Source: Streptomyces sp. SCUT-3
GTDB lineage: Bacteria; Actinomycetota; Actinomycetes; Streptomycetales; Streptomycetaceae
Assembly: GCF_014083985.1 (NCBI RefSeq)
Contig: NZ_CP046907.1
Location: forward strand, 3,448,501-3,512,500
Reading direction: 5' to 3'
DNA length: 64,000 nucleotides
Shown here: positions 46,600-57,829 of the stretch, one piece after another
Layout: each line of letters begins with the position of its first letter
How positions within the stretch are numbered: position 1 is the stretch's first letter
The notes under the pieces: model-generated
Database searches by the model: none
What the model saw: only the letters and a program-made list of their open reading frames with translations
What the model was told of the DNA's origin: nothing
Position numbers and translations under genes: made by a program

Positions 46600-47336
46600 G
46601 ACTCTTCGTGGCCGTCACGCCCCCGGCCCCCGTCCTCGACGAGCTGGCGCGCCGGGTCGGACACCTGCGGGAACTGCCCGGCGCGGACGGACTGAGGTGG
46701 TTCCCGAGGGAGAACTGGCACCTGACCACCACCTTCCTCGGCGAGGTCGCCGACCCGGAGCGCGAGGAGCTCGAGGCGGCACTCGCCGCCGCGGCGGGCC
46801 GGTACGGCCCCTTCGGGATCGCCCTCGCCGGCGGGGGCCGGTTCGGCGACCGCACCCTGTGGACGGACGTGGAGGGCGACCGGGAGGTGCTCGTCGAACT
46901 GGCCGGGGCCATGGACGACGCGGCCCGCGCCTGCGGCGTGCGGATCGACGACCGCCCCTACCGCCCCCACCTGACGCTGGCCCGCGGCCCCCGGCCGCAC
47001 GGCCGCCGCCACGGGCACGGGGACGGGAGCGGCGACGGAGGCGACGGGAGCGGGGGCGGCGGGGGCCGGGCCGGGCACGGCAGACACGGCCGGTCCCGGG
47101 CCCGCGGCGGGTACCGGGGACCCGGCCCCGGGTACGGCGACCCCTGGGCGGAGGAGCGGGAACGCGTCAGGGCGCCGTCGCTGGCCCCGTTCGCGGACGC
47201 GCTCGCCGACTACCGCAGCCGGCCGTGGACGGTGGACGCGGTGGAACTGGTAAGCAGCACCCTCCGTGCGGGCCCCGGCGGCAGCTCCCGCTACGAGACG
47301 GTCCGCACCTGGCCGCTGACGGCCGCCGGGGGCTAG
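46596..47336 (+). CDS. thpR: 2'-5' RNA ligase family protein (ThpR) with a Gly/His-rich insertion
   Basis: This 246-residue 2H phosphoesterase (RNA 2',3'-cyclic phosphodiesterase) has both catalytic motifs: HLTTTFLG near 42-49 and HLTLARG near 125-131. The usual length is about 180-190. The surplus is a Gly/His/Arg/Asp insertion of about 50 residues at 132-185, directly after the second HxT motif. The fold then resumes at LAPFADALADYRSRPWTVDA. Its ATG overlaps the MFS stop. Confidence 0.9.
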   Translation: MRLFVAVTPPAPVLDELARRVGHLRELPGADGLRWFPRENWHLTTTFLGEVADPEREELEAALAAAAGRYGPFGIALAGGGRFGDRTLWTDVEGDREVLVELAGAMDDAARACGVRIDDRPYRPHLTLARGPRPHGRRHGHGDGSGDGGDGSGGGGGRAGHGRHGRSRARGGYRGPGPGYGDPWAEERERVRAPSLAPFADALADYRSRPWTVDAVELVSSTLRAGPGGSSRYETVRTWPLTAAGG

Positions 47337-47418
47337 CCCCCGGGCCTCTCCGGACCCCGGCCGCCCCCCGCCCCGGGCCCCCCGGCCGGGTGCCTGGCGG
47401 GAGCGGTACTTTTGAGGG

Positions 47419-47505
47419 GTGGATCCCAAGACCCGTACCCGCGTCGTGACCGCGACCCTCTTCGTGCTGCTGATCGCGGCCGTCGTCGGAGCCGTACTGC
47501 AGTAG
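47419..47505 (+). CDS. Tiny membrane peptide (28 residues)
   Basis: GTG 47419 opens a 28-residue frame, VDPKTRTRVVTATLFVLLIA then AVVGAVLQ: a basic start and one hydrophobic helix. GAGGGG abuts the start. It lies 82 bases after thpR. Very small transporter-associated membrane proteins are annotated in Streptomyces near MFS genes, and this may be one; the family link is not proven here. Confidence 0.5.
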   Translation: MDPKTRTRVVTATLFVLLIAAVVGAVLQ

Positions 47506-47837
47506 CCGGCGCCGCACTGCGGCAGCAGCGGCGGGGGCGGGGCAGGGACCCGCGGACGCCCCGCGTCCCCTCACCCGAGCCCCCGAGCCCCCGCACTGCG
47601 CACGCCGCCTCCCGGGCCCCCCTCGCCGACGGCCCTCCGGGGCGGTCCTTCGGGCGGCCCTTCGGCGACCGGGACGGGCGGGGCGGGCGGCTCCGCGGCC
47701 CCTGGGGGGCAGCGGCCGGGGCCGGTCGGGAGGGACGCGCGGAAGCGCGGGCGTCCGCCGTTCCATAAGCCCGTGTAATGGAGTGGCGAAGAAACCGTCG
47801 TTGGACCTGATCCGAACGGCGGCGTGACGCTGTCCGT
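47506..47837. other. 332-base gap upstream of cysteine dioxygenase
   Basis: GC-rich sequence without a coding-like frame, turning less GC-rich after about 47760 (CATAAGCCCGTGTAATGGAG). The promoter of the cysteine dioxygenase gene must lie here; no clear consensus elements or operator were seen. Confidence 0.5.
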
Positions 47838-48410
47838 ATGACTTCCCCGCCCGAATCACCCGCCGTCGGCCCGCGCACGACCGACCGCCTGGCCGCCCTC
47901 GTGGACGACATACGCAAGGCCGTGGAACGCGGCCTCCCCCCGGACGCCACCGCGCACCTGGTCGGCGAGAGACTGGCCCCCCACCTCGGGGCCCCCGACC
48001 TGCTCGCGCCCGAGCAGTGCGAGGGCGACGCCGCGCGCTACCGCCAGCACCTGCTGCACGCGGAGGCCGACGGCAGCTTCTCCCTCGTCTCCCTCGTCTG
48101 GCTGCCGGGGCAGAGCACCTCCGTGCACGACCACGTCTCCTGGTGCGTCACCGGGGTCCACCGGGGCGAGGAGCACGAGCGCCGCTACCGGCTGGTGCCC
48201 GCCTCCGACGGCGCACCGGCGCGGCTGGCCGCCACCGAGGACGCGGTGAACCCCGTGGGCGCGGTGTGCGGCTTCGCCCCGCCCGGCGACATCCACCGCG
48301 TGTGGAACGGCTGCTCGCACAAGGCCGTGTCCCTCCACGTCTACGGGGCGGACGTCTCCCGGCTGGGCTCCAGCGTCCGCCGGGTGTACGACCTGCCCGC
48401 CGACCACTGA
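47838..48410 (+). CDS. Cysteine dioxygenase
   Basis: The 190-residue cupin enzyme oxidises L-cysteine to cysteine sulfinate with O2 and Fe(II). The iron ligands are His97 and His99 in STSVHDHVSWC and His153 in PPGDIHRVWNG. YRQHLLHAEADGSFSLVSLV is typical of bacterial CDO. Its stop overlaps the start of a YeiH-type exporter (TGATG), and a LysR gene converges after that, pointing to a cysteine overflow and sulfur export function. Confidence 0.92.
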   Translation: MTSPPESPAVGPRTTDRLAALVDDIRKAVERGLPPDATAHLVGERLAPHLGAPDLLAPEQCEGDAARYRQHLLHAEADGSFSLVSLVWLPGQSTSVHDHVSWCVTGVHRGEEHERRYRLVPASDGAPARLAATEDAVNPVGAVCGFAPPGDIHRVWNGCSHKAVSLHVYGADVSRLGSSVRRVYDLPADH

Positions 48411-49642
48411 TGGGCCGACTCCGGCAGTCCCTGCCCCGGCAGCACCGCCCGGCGCACCCGCCCGCCCCCGGCCCGGCGGAGCAGCGGCAGCCCGTGCCGC
48501 CCCCTACCGGCCGGGCCGGTCCTACCGGCCCGGCGCCGTCCCTCCCCGCACCGCCCGCGCCGCCCGCGTCAGCTGCCCCGCCCGCACCGCCCGCGCCGCC
48601 CGACCCGGCCTCCGCCGGGCCCCGGCGCCTGCCGGGGGCGGCCGGGGCGCTGCCTGGCCTCGCGCTGGCCGCCTGCGGCGTCGCCGCGGCCTGGACCGTG
48701 CACCGGCTGCTGCCGGCCGTGCCGATGCTCACCGCGGCCGTCGTGCTGGGCGTCGTCGCCGCCCACCTGCCCGGTGTGCGCGGGCTCGTGCGCGGTGCCG
48801 CGTCGCGCGGCCTCTCCGTGGCCGGCAGGCGGCTGATGAGGACCGGCGTGGTCCTCCTCGGGCTCGAACTGGGCCTGGCCGACGTGCTCGGCCTGGGCTG
48901 GGCCACGGTCGGGATGGTGCTCGTGGTGGTGGCGGCGACCTTCTTCGGCACCCTGTGGGCGGGGCGCAGGCTCGGCCTCCCCGGCGACCAGCCGCTGCTC
49001 GTCGCCGCGGGCTCCTCGATCTGCGGGGCCTCCGCGATCGGCGCCGTCGGCGACGCGCGGGGCAGCGACGAGCGGGACGTGGCGGCCTGCGCCGCGCTGG
49101 TCACGCTGTGCGGCACCCTCGCGATCCTCGTCCTTCCCCTGCTGCAGGGCCCGCTCGGCCTGGACGCGGTCCGGTTCGGGCGCTGGGTCGGTGCCGGCGT
49201 GCACGACGTGGGGCAGGTGGTGGCGGCCGCGCAGACCGCGGGCCCGACGGCGCTGGGCGAGGCGGTGCTGGTCAAGCTGATGCGCGTCGCGCTGCTGGCG
49301 CCGCTCGTCACCGCGGTGGCCGTGACGGCGGCCCGCGGGCGGCGCGGGGGCCGGGACGCGCGGCCGGGCGGCGGCACCCGCCGGCCGGCCCCGGTGCCGC
49401 TGTTCGTCGCCGGCTTCCTGGCGATGATCGCCCTGCGCACCACCGGCGTGCTCCCCGACGCCGTGCTCGGTGCCGCGGCGACGGTCCGGGAGTTCCTGCT
49501 CGCCGCCGCGCTCTTCGGGCTCGGCAGCGCCGTCCACGTCCCCTCCATGGCCCGCACCGGCGGGCGGACGGCGCTGCTCGGCCTCGGTTCGTGGGCGGTC
49601 GTCGCCGGGGTCTCCTACGCCGGCGTGCTCCTGGTCGCCTGA
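48410..49642 (+). CDS. YeiH-family putative sulfate/sulfite exporter
   Basis: The 410-residue membrane protein has an 80-residue Pro/Ala-rich leader. About ten helices follow; family hallmarks are MLTAAVVLGVVAAHLPGVRG, TGVVLLGLELGLADVLGLGW and the re-entrant-type segment AAGSSICGASAIGAVGDARG. E. coli YeiH is paired with the LysR regulator YeiE, and here a LysR gene also lies next door. Coupled translation with cysteine dioxygenase suggests export of sulfite, sulfate or sulfinate formed from cysteine. Confidence 0.9.
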   Translation: MGRLRQSLPRQHRPAHPPAPGPAEQRQPVPPPTGRAGPTGPAPSLPAPPAPPASAAPPAPPAPPDPASAGPRRLPGAAGALPGLALAACGVAAAWTVHRLLPAVPMLTAAVVLGVVAAHLPGVRGLVRGAASRGLSVAGRRLMRTGVVLLGLELGLADVLGLGWATVGMVLVVVAATFFGTLWAGRRLGLPGDQPLLVAAGSSICGASAIGAVGDARGSDERDVAACAALVTLCGTLAILVLPLLQGPLGLDAVRFGRWVGAGVHDVGQVVAAAQTAGPTALGEAVLVKLMRVALLAPLVTAVAVTAARGRRGGRDARPGGGTRRPAPVPLFVAGFLAMIALRTTGVLPDAVLGAAATVREFLLAAALFGLGSAVHVPSMARTGGRTALLGLGSWAVVAGVSYAGVLLVA

Positions 49643-49775
49643 CCGGGACCCGCCCCTTGTGCCCGCCCCCTCCGGGCCCGCCCCTCCACGCCTGCTCCCT
49701 CCGGGCCCGCCCCTGCCCGGAAGGCGTCCCTGTCCGGGACGCGTCCCCGGAAGGGGCGGGCCCGGGCCGGTGCGG

Positions 49776-50681
49776 TCAGCAGCCGACGCGGTTCGAGGCG
49801 GCCTCCCGCAGCCGCTCCAGCACCAGCGCGGTGGCCGGCACCTCCAGGTGCTCGCGCAGAACGTACGCGGAGACCTGGCGGCGCGCGGCCGGCTCCAGGG
49901 GACGCCCGACGACCCCCCGCCGGACCAGGAAGGGCAGCACCAGCGCGGGCGTCATGGCGACGCCGAGCCCCTCGGCGACCAGGCTCTGCACGACGAGGTT
50001 GTCGTCGGTGGTGAAGGCGATGTCCGGGACGAATCCCAGCTCGGCGCACTCGTGCAGGAGGTTCGTGCGGCAGCGCGGGCAGCCGGCTATCCACCGCTCG
50101 TCGGCCAGTTCCGTGAGCCGCACCGCCCGCCGCCGCGCCAGCGGGTGGCCGGTCGGCAGCAGGACGGTGAGCTGGTCCTCCATCAGGGGGATGCGGACCA
50201 GCCCGTCCGGCACCTGCTCGCGCAGCCCGGGGTAGGTGAAGGCGAGCGTGATGTCGCAGGTGCCCTGCGCCACGCGCTGCAGCGACTCCGGCGGCTCCCC
50301 CTCCTGGAGCACGACCCGCACGCCGGGGTGCCCGGCGGCCAGCTGCGCCAGTGCCTCGGGCACCAGCGTGGCACCGGCGCTGGGGAAGGCGCACATCCGC
50401 ACCCGGCCCGCGTGCAGCCGCGTGAACGCCGCCATCTGCTGCTGGGCGGCGTCCATGCCGTCCAGGATCGCCGAGGCGTGCCGGGCGAACGCCTCACCCG
50501 CCTCGGTGAGCCGCATCCGCCGCCCGGACCTCAGGAACAGCGGGGTGCCCACCGTCCGCTCCAGCGCCTTCATCTGCTGCGTGATCGCCGGCTGCGTGTA
50601 CCCCAGGGCCCGGGCTGCCGCCGAGTACGAACCGGTGCGCACCACCTCGTGGAAGGTCCTGATGTGCCGCGATTCGAACAT
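49776..50681 (-). CDS. LysR-family transcriptional regulator
   Basis: The protein has 301 residues from ATG 50681. N-terminal helix-turn-helix: RHIRTFHEVVRTGSYSAAAR with ALGYTQPAITQQMKALERTV. The effector domain starts near 90 (GRVRMCAFPSAGATLVPEAL). It converges on the YeiH/CDO genes and is divergent from the aldo-keto reductase by 135 bases, so either could be its target. AT-rich bases (GGATTTTAGGATTACT) just upstream of its start mark the promoter. Confidence 0.92.
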   Translation of the reverse strand: MFESRHIRTFHEVVRTGSYSAAARALGYTQPAITQQMKALERTVGTPLFLRSGRRMRLTEAGEAFARHASAILDGMDAAQQQMAAFTRLHAGRVRMCAFPSAGATLVPEALAQLAAGHPGVRVVLQEGEPPESLQRVAQGTCDITLAFTYPGLREQVPDGLVRIPLMEDQLTVLLPTGHPLARRRAVRLTELADERWIAGCPRCRTNLLHECAELGFVPDIAFTTDDNLVVQSLVAEGLGVAMTPALVLPFLVRRGVVGRPLEPAARRQVSAYVLREHLEVPATALVLERLREAASNRVGC

Positions 50682-50816
50682 GGCCGAACGATAAACGGAT
50701 TTTAGGATTACTGCGGGTTCCTCTGCGGAGTCCGGTGCCGGGCGGGCGCGCGGGGCGCGGTCCCGTCGGCCGGTCCCCTTGCACGGAGCGGACTCCAAGG
50801 CGTTGGCTTGGGCCCC

Positions 50817-51806
50817 ATGAAGTACACGCAGCTCGGACGCACCGGACTCAAGGTCAGCCGCCTCGTGCTGGGCACGATGAACTTCGGCCCCCAGACGGAC
50901 GAGACCACCAGCCACGCCATCATGGACGCCGCGCTCGACGCGGGCCTGAACTTCTTCGACACCGCCAACGTCTACGGGTGGGGCGAGAACAAGGGCCGGA
51001 CCGAGAAGATCATCGGCTCCTGGTTCGCCAAGGGGGGCGACCGCCGGGACAAGACCGTCCTGGCGACGAAGGTGTACGGGAACATGGGCCCCGACGGGGA
51101 GCCGTGGCCCAACCACGACCGCCTGTCCGCCCTGAACATCCGCCGGGCCGTGGACGCGTCGCTCAAGCGCCTCCGCACCGACCGCATCGACCTCTACCAG
51201 TTCCACCACGTCGACCGCCGGACCCCCTTCGAGGAGATCTGGCAGGCCGTCGACGTGCTGATCCAGCAGGGCAAGATCCTCTACGCGGGCTCGTCGAACT
51301 TCCCCGGCTACAAGATCGCCCAGGCGAACGAGACGGCCGCGAGGCGCGGCATGCTCGGCCTCGTCTCCGAGCAGTGCCTGTACAACCTCGCCGAACGGCG
51401 GGCCGAGATGGAGGTCGTCCCGGCCGCGCAGGAGTACGGCCTCGGCGTGATCCCCTGGTCCCCGCTGCACGGCGGGCTGCTCGGGGGCGTCATCAGGAAG
51501 GAGGCCGAGGGCGGGCGGCGGACGGAGGGCCGGTCCGCCGCCGCCCTCGCCAACACCGCCGTGCGCGCACAGGTCCAGGCCTACGAGGACCTGTGCGCCA
51601 AGCACGGGACCGAACCCGGCGAGACGGCGCTGGCCTGGCTGCTGACCCGGCCGGGCGTGACCGGTCCGATCGTCGGGCCGCGCACCGCCGAGCAGCTGGA
51701 ATCGGCGCTGCGCGCCGTGGAGCTGGAGCTCGACGAGGAGGTGCTGGCGGAGCTGGACGGGATCTTCCCCGGCCCCGGCCCGACCCCCGAGGCGTTCGCC
51801 TGGTGA
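50817..51806 (+). CDS. Aldo-keto reductase
   Basis: The 329-residue NADPH-dependent reductase starts at ATG 50817 (MKYTQLGRTGLKVSRL); no strong ribosome site. The catalytic tetrad is visible in FFDTANVYGWGENKG (Asp and Tyr), VLATKVYGNMG (Lys) and LYQFHHVDR (His). It is of the YhdN/AKR11-like group acting on small carbonyls. It is divergent from the LysR gene and ends inside a long hairpin. Confidence 0.92.
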   Translation: MKYTQLGRTGLKVSRLVLGTMNFGPQTDETTSHAIMDAALDAGLNFFDTANVYGWGENKGRTEKIIGSWFAKGGDRRDKTVLATKVYGNMGPDGEPWPNHDRLSALNIRRAVDASLKRLRTDRIDLYQFHHVDRRTPFEEIWQAVDVLIQQGKILYAGSSNFPGYKIAQANETAARRGMLGLVSEQCLYNLAERRAEMEVVPAAQEYGLGVIPWSPLHGGLLGGVIRKEAEGGRRTEGRSAAALANTAVRAQVQAYEDLCAKHGTEPGETALAWLLTRPGVTGPIVGPRTAEQLESALRAVELELDEEVLAELDGIFPGPGPTPEAFAW

Positions 51807-51860
51807 GGTGACCCGGCCCCGGCCCCCTCCGCCCGGAGGGGGCCGGGGCCGGGTCACCTC
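51805..51860. terminator. Very strong 26-bp hairpin terminator
   Basis: Two perfect 26-base arms (51805-51830 and 51835-51860) with a four-base loop. The left arm begins inside the aldo-keto reductase stop codon. It separates this gene from the convergent SGNH hydrolase. Confidence 0.9.
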
Positions 51861-51933
51861 CGCCCGCCCGGGGCCGGCACCGGCCGCCCAGGGGACACCG
51901 GCCGCCCGGGGGAGGGCCCGGCGGGCCGCGGTG

Positions 51934-52632
51934 TCAGGAGGAGTCCCGGGGGTGCCGGTACGGCCCCCCGATGCCCCACGCCCGGTGCACGGCGTCGGCG
52001 AACGCGCCCGCGATGCGGTGCTCGCCGGAGGCGTTGGGATGGGTGCCGTCGTAGGTGTCCAGCCGCGGGTCCCAGCCGGCCGGGGGGCCGGTGAGCAGCA
52101 GCGGCGAGGCGGGGGTGTCCAGTTCGGCGACGGCCTCGGCCGTCAGCGCGTTCAGCTCCGCGCACTGCTCGGCGAACTGCGCGTCGAAGCCGGCCCGGAT
52201 GTTGGGGACGACCGGGAGCAGCACGGCGTGCACCGAGGGGTTGGCGGCACGGGCCGCCAGGAGGGTGGCCCGCACGTTCTGCGCGGTCTGCCCGGGCAGG
52301 GTGTAGAAGCCCAGGTCGATCAGGCCCAGGGAGACCAGCAGCACGTCGGGCCGGTGCCGGGCCACCTCGGCCCCGATCGCCGGGGCCATGTGGTACCAGC
52401 CCTCGCCCCAGCCGGCGAAGTGGCGGCGGGCGGAGGCGGGGAAGTCCGGGGCGCCGTAGTCGTGCGAGGTGGCGGCGTCGGTGGCCCGGTCGTACAGGGC
52501 GGTGCGGGAGCCGACGAACCGGAACGGCCCGCCGACGGTCCCGCGCAGGTGCTGCCACATTCGGTAGCGCCAGGTGATGTCGCCCGCGCTCCCGACGGTC
52601 ATGGAGTCCCCGACGAACATCAACCGCAGCAC
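51934..52632 (-). CDS. SGNH/GDSL hydrolase
   Basis: The 232-residue esterase-type protein starts at GTG 52632 behind GGGAGGG. Block I is MFVGDSMTVGSAGD with the nucleophile Ser; the final block YDGTHPNASGEHRIAGAFAD has the Asp and His. Block III-like Asn is less clear (SLGLIDLGFYT). There is no signal peptide, so it acts inside the cell or leaves by another route. Substrate unknown. Confidence 0.85.
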   Translation of the reverse strand: MLRLMFVGDSMTVGSAGDITWRYRMWQHLRGTVGGPFRFVGSRTALYDRATDAATSHDYGAPDFPASARRHFAGWGEGWYHMAPAIGAEVARHRPDVLLVSLGLIDLGFYTLPGQTAQNVRATLLAARAANPSVHAVLLPVVPNIRAGFDAQFAEQCAELNALTAEAVAELDTPASPLLLTGPPAGWDPRLDTYDGTHPNASGEHRIAGAFADAVHRAWGIGGPYRHPRDSS

Positions 52633-52747
52633 CGCGCACCCTCCCGGGGATCCGTCGACCGCCGGGACCCCGCGCCGGCGGTGAACGGGGGTGCGGTGAA
52701 CAACATTTCTCATGAACCGGCGGCCCCCATCATGACAGGCTGGGCCC

Positions 52748-53701
52748 ATGCCTCCGCCGCCGCGCCGTACGGGCGCCGCCCCGCTGTGCTCCGCCGCCGT
52801 CCTGCTGTGCTCCGCGCTCCTGGCAGCCTGCCAGCCGCCCCCGGACGGCGCCGGCTCCGCCGCCCCCTCCGGGTCCCCCGCGTCCCCCTCCGCCGTGCAG
52901 TCCGGGGCACCGTCCGCGCGGGACGGCGCGCCGGAGGTCGCCTTCACCCTCGCCGACGAGCGGATCACCGAGTCCAGCGGCCTCGCCGCGAGCCCGCGCC
53001 ACAAGGGCGTGCACTGGACGGTCAACGACAGCGACGACGGCCCCCACGTGTACGCCGTGGACTCCTCCGACGGACGCACCGTGGCCAGGATCACGATGCG
53101 CGGCATCGCCCCGCGCGACGTCGAGGCGGTCTCCGTCGGCCCCGGCGGCCGGATCTGGGTCGGCGACGTCGGCGACAACCTCGGCGGCACCTGGAACGAG
53201 GTGTACCTCTACAGCTTCGAGGAGCCCGCACGGCTCGCCGACCGGACGGTGGACGTCGTCCGCTACCGCGTGCGGTACGCGGGCGGCCCGCGCGACGCCG
53301 AGGCGGTGATGGTCCACCCGGTGACCGGCCGGGTGTACATCGCGGACAAGGTCAGGAGCGGCGGCGCCCTCCACGCCGGCCCGCGGGAGCTCTCGCCCTC
53401 CGGGGTGAACACCTTCACCGAGGTCGCCGACGGCCTGGGCTGGATCACCGACGGGGCCTTCTCCCCGGACGGCAGCCGCCTGGTGCTGCGCGGCTACTTC
53501 TCCGCCGACGTCTTCCGCTGGGAGGACGGCCGGCCCGAGCACCTGGCCCGTACGACCGTCCCCTTCCAGCGGCAGGGCGAGTCGGTCTCCTTCACCGCCG
53601 ACGGCCGGGCGCTGCTGTACGGCAGCGAGGGGGTGCGCAGCCAGGTGTGGCGGGTCGACCTCGCCGGCGACCGGCTCCCGGACTCCGCCCGCCCCCGCTG
53701 A
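52748..53701 (+). CDS. Secreted lipoprotein with beta-propeller-like domain
   Basis: The protein has 317 residues with signal peptide and lipobox SALLAAC (Cys at about 28), then a Ser/Pro linker. The mature part has repeated strands such as VHWTVNDSDDGPHVYAVDSS, RIWVGDVGDNLGG and DGAFSPDGSRLVLRGYFSAD, a WD40/NHL-like propeller pattern. No enzymatic motif seen. It may bind sugars or proteins at the cell surface. Confidence 0.8.
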   Translation: MPPPPRRTGAAPLCSAAVLLCSALLAACQPPPDGAGSAAPSGSPASPSAVQSGAPSARDGAPEVAFTLADERITESSGLAASPRHKGVHWTVNDSDDGPHVYAVDSSDGRTVARITMRGIAPRDVEAVSVGPGGRIWVGDVGDNLGGTWNEVYLYSFEEPARLADRTVDVVRYRVRYAGGPRDAEAVMVHPVTGRVYIADKVRSGGALHAGPRELSPSGVNTFTEVADGLGWITDGAFSPDGSRLVLRGYFSADVFRWEDGRPEHLARTTVPFQRQGESVSFTADGRALLYGSEGVRSQVWRVDLAGDRLPDSARPR

Positions 53702-53787
53702 CCCCTGACCTCCGCCGGCCCGGTCCCGCCCGTCCCGCCGGTCCCGCCGCCCGCGGGAGCGCGGGGCGCGGGGCGCGCGGGCAGCGC

Positions 53788-53820
53788 GAGGGCCCGCAGC
53801 CGTGTCGGCTGCGGGCCCTC
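53788..53820. terminator. Bidirectional terminator, lipoprotein / serC
   Basis: Perfect 14-base arms (53788-53801 and 53807-53820) with loop GTGTC lie between convergent genes ending at 53701 and 53876. Confidence 0.85.
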
Positions 53821-53875
53821 GCCCGGTGGTGCTCCGCGGGGCCGCGCGCCGCGCGTCCGCCCGCGTCCGCGCCGG

Positions 53876-56593
<2,718 letters not shown>

Positions 56594-56675
56594 TCACGCC
56601 GAGTGCGCCCGCCGGGCGGCCGCGGGCCCCGTCCCCGCCGCTGCGCGGCCCGGGGTGATGCGGCAGGATGAGCGC

Positions 56676-57356
56676 GTGCATCTCCCCGACCCCGTGCCCG
56701 ACCCCGCCGTCATGCGCAAGCAGTACCGAGCCCACGGACTCGCCGAGGAGGAACTGCCCGCCGACCCGCTGACGCAGTTCGCCCAGTGGTTCGCCCAGGC
56801 CGCCGCGGGCGGGGTGCCCGAGCCCAACGCCATGGTCGTCTCGACCGCGGACGCGGACGGCAGGCCCAGCTCGCGCACCGTGCTGCTCAAGCAGTACGAC
56901 GAGCGCGGCTTCGTCTTCTTCACCAACTACGAGTCCCGCAAGGGCCGGGACCTGGCCGCCAACCCGTGGGCCTCGCTGCTCTTCCCCTGGCACCCGGTCG
57001 CCCGCCAGGTGATCGTCGAGGGCCCGGTGACCCGCGTCGGGCGGGACGAGACCGCCGCCTACTTCCGCACCCGGCCGCACGGCTCCCAGCTGGGCGCGTG
57101 GGCCAGTGAGCAGTCGCGGCCGGTGGCCTCCCGGGCCGAGCTGGAACGGCGCTACGCCGAACTGGCCGACCGCTACCCGGAGGAGGGGCTGGAGGAGAAC
57201 GGCGGGGGCGTGCCGGTGCCGCCGTTCTGGGGCGGCTTCCGGGTGCGGCCGCGGACCGTGGAGTTCTGGCAGGGCCGGCCCGACCGGCTGCACGACCGGC
57301 TGCGGTACGTGCGCGGCGCCGACGACGACTGGACCGTCGAGCGCCTGTGCCCCTGA
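56676..57356 (+). CDS. pdxH: Pyridoxine/pyridoxamine 5'-phosphate oxidase
   Basis: The FMN enzyme forms pyridoxal 5'-phosphate. Starting at GTG 56676 (AGGA seven bases before) it has 226 residues; ATG 56658 is also in frame. Family signatures are [57 protein letters not shown] and [17 protein letters not shown]. It is complete. Repeats of about 23 bases begin within its last codons (57342). Confidence 0.93.
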   Translation: MHLPDPVPDPAVMRKQYRAHGLAEEELPADPLTQFAQWFAQAAAGGVPEPNAMVVSTADADGRPSSRTVLLKQYDERGFVFFTNYESRKGRDLAANPWASLLFPWHPVARQVIVEGPVTRVGRDETAAYFRTRPHGSQLGAWASEQSRPVASRAELERRYAELADRYPEEGLEENGGGVPVPPFWGGFRVRPRTVEFWQGRPDRLHDRLRYVRGADDDWTVERLCP

Positions 57357-57434
57357 GCGTCGGGCGCCCGTGCTCCTGAGCGTTCGGGCCCTGTGCCACT
57401 GACCGTCCGGGGCCCGTGCTCCTGAGCGTCCGGG
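57342..57434. repeat. Four tandem ~23-bp repeats starting in pdxH
   Basis: Imperfect units based on CCCGTGCTCCTGAGCGTCCGGG lie at about 57342, 57365, 57389 and 57412. The first spans the pdxH stop codon, so the others look like downstream duplications of the gene end. Confidence 0.7.
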
Positions 57435-57829
57435 CCGGGGTCCGCCGGCGAGCGGACGCTTCCCGCAACGCGGACGACCCGCGGGCCTTCTCCCGGGGCT
57501 TGCGCCCCGGGCGCCGGACGGACGTGCCGGCGGGCCCGCGGGTCGGGTGACTGCTGGGAATTGAGCCCGCCGCGCACGGTTGCCGTGCGGCGCGCTCCCC
57601 GTACGGTGACGAGAAGACGGCGGGCGAGGCGCGCGGCTAGCCCGCAGCCACCTCACGCGTCCGATAGTCACTCATTCTCCGGACCACCTCCCTTCTCGTG
57701 TACGCCCCACGATAAGAACCGCTTCCGGACGGAGCAAGCGTTTTTTCCGGGTTCCGGAGCAGGCCCTGGGCACGCCCTTTTCCCCGATTCCCAAGTGCGC
57801 CGGGTCGCACGTGAGTTCAATGGTCCGAC
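57435..57829. other. Long leader region before the PAS/GAF gene
   Basis: About 395 bases without a gene. A small hairpin CCCGGGG-CTTG-CGCCCCGGG lies near 57495-57515. The part from about 57660 is less GC-rich (ACGATAAGAACCGC, GCGTTTTTTCC) and probably holds the promoter of the PAS gene. No known riboswitch or operator was recognised. Confidence 0.45.
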
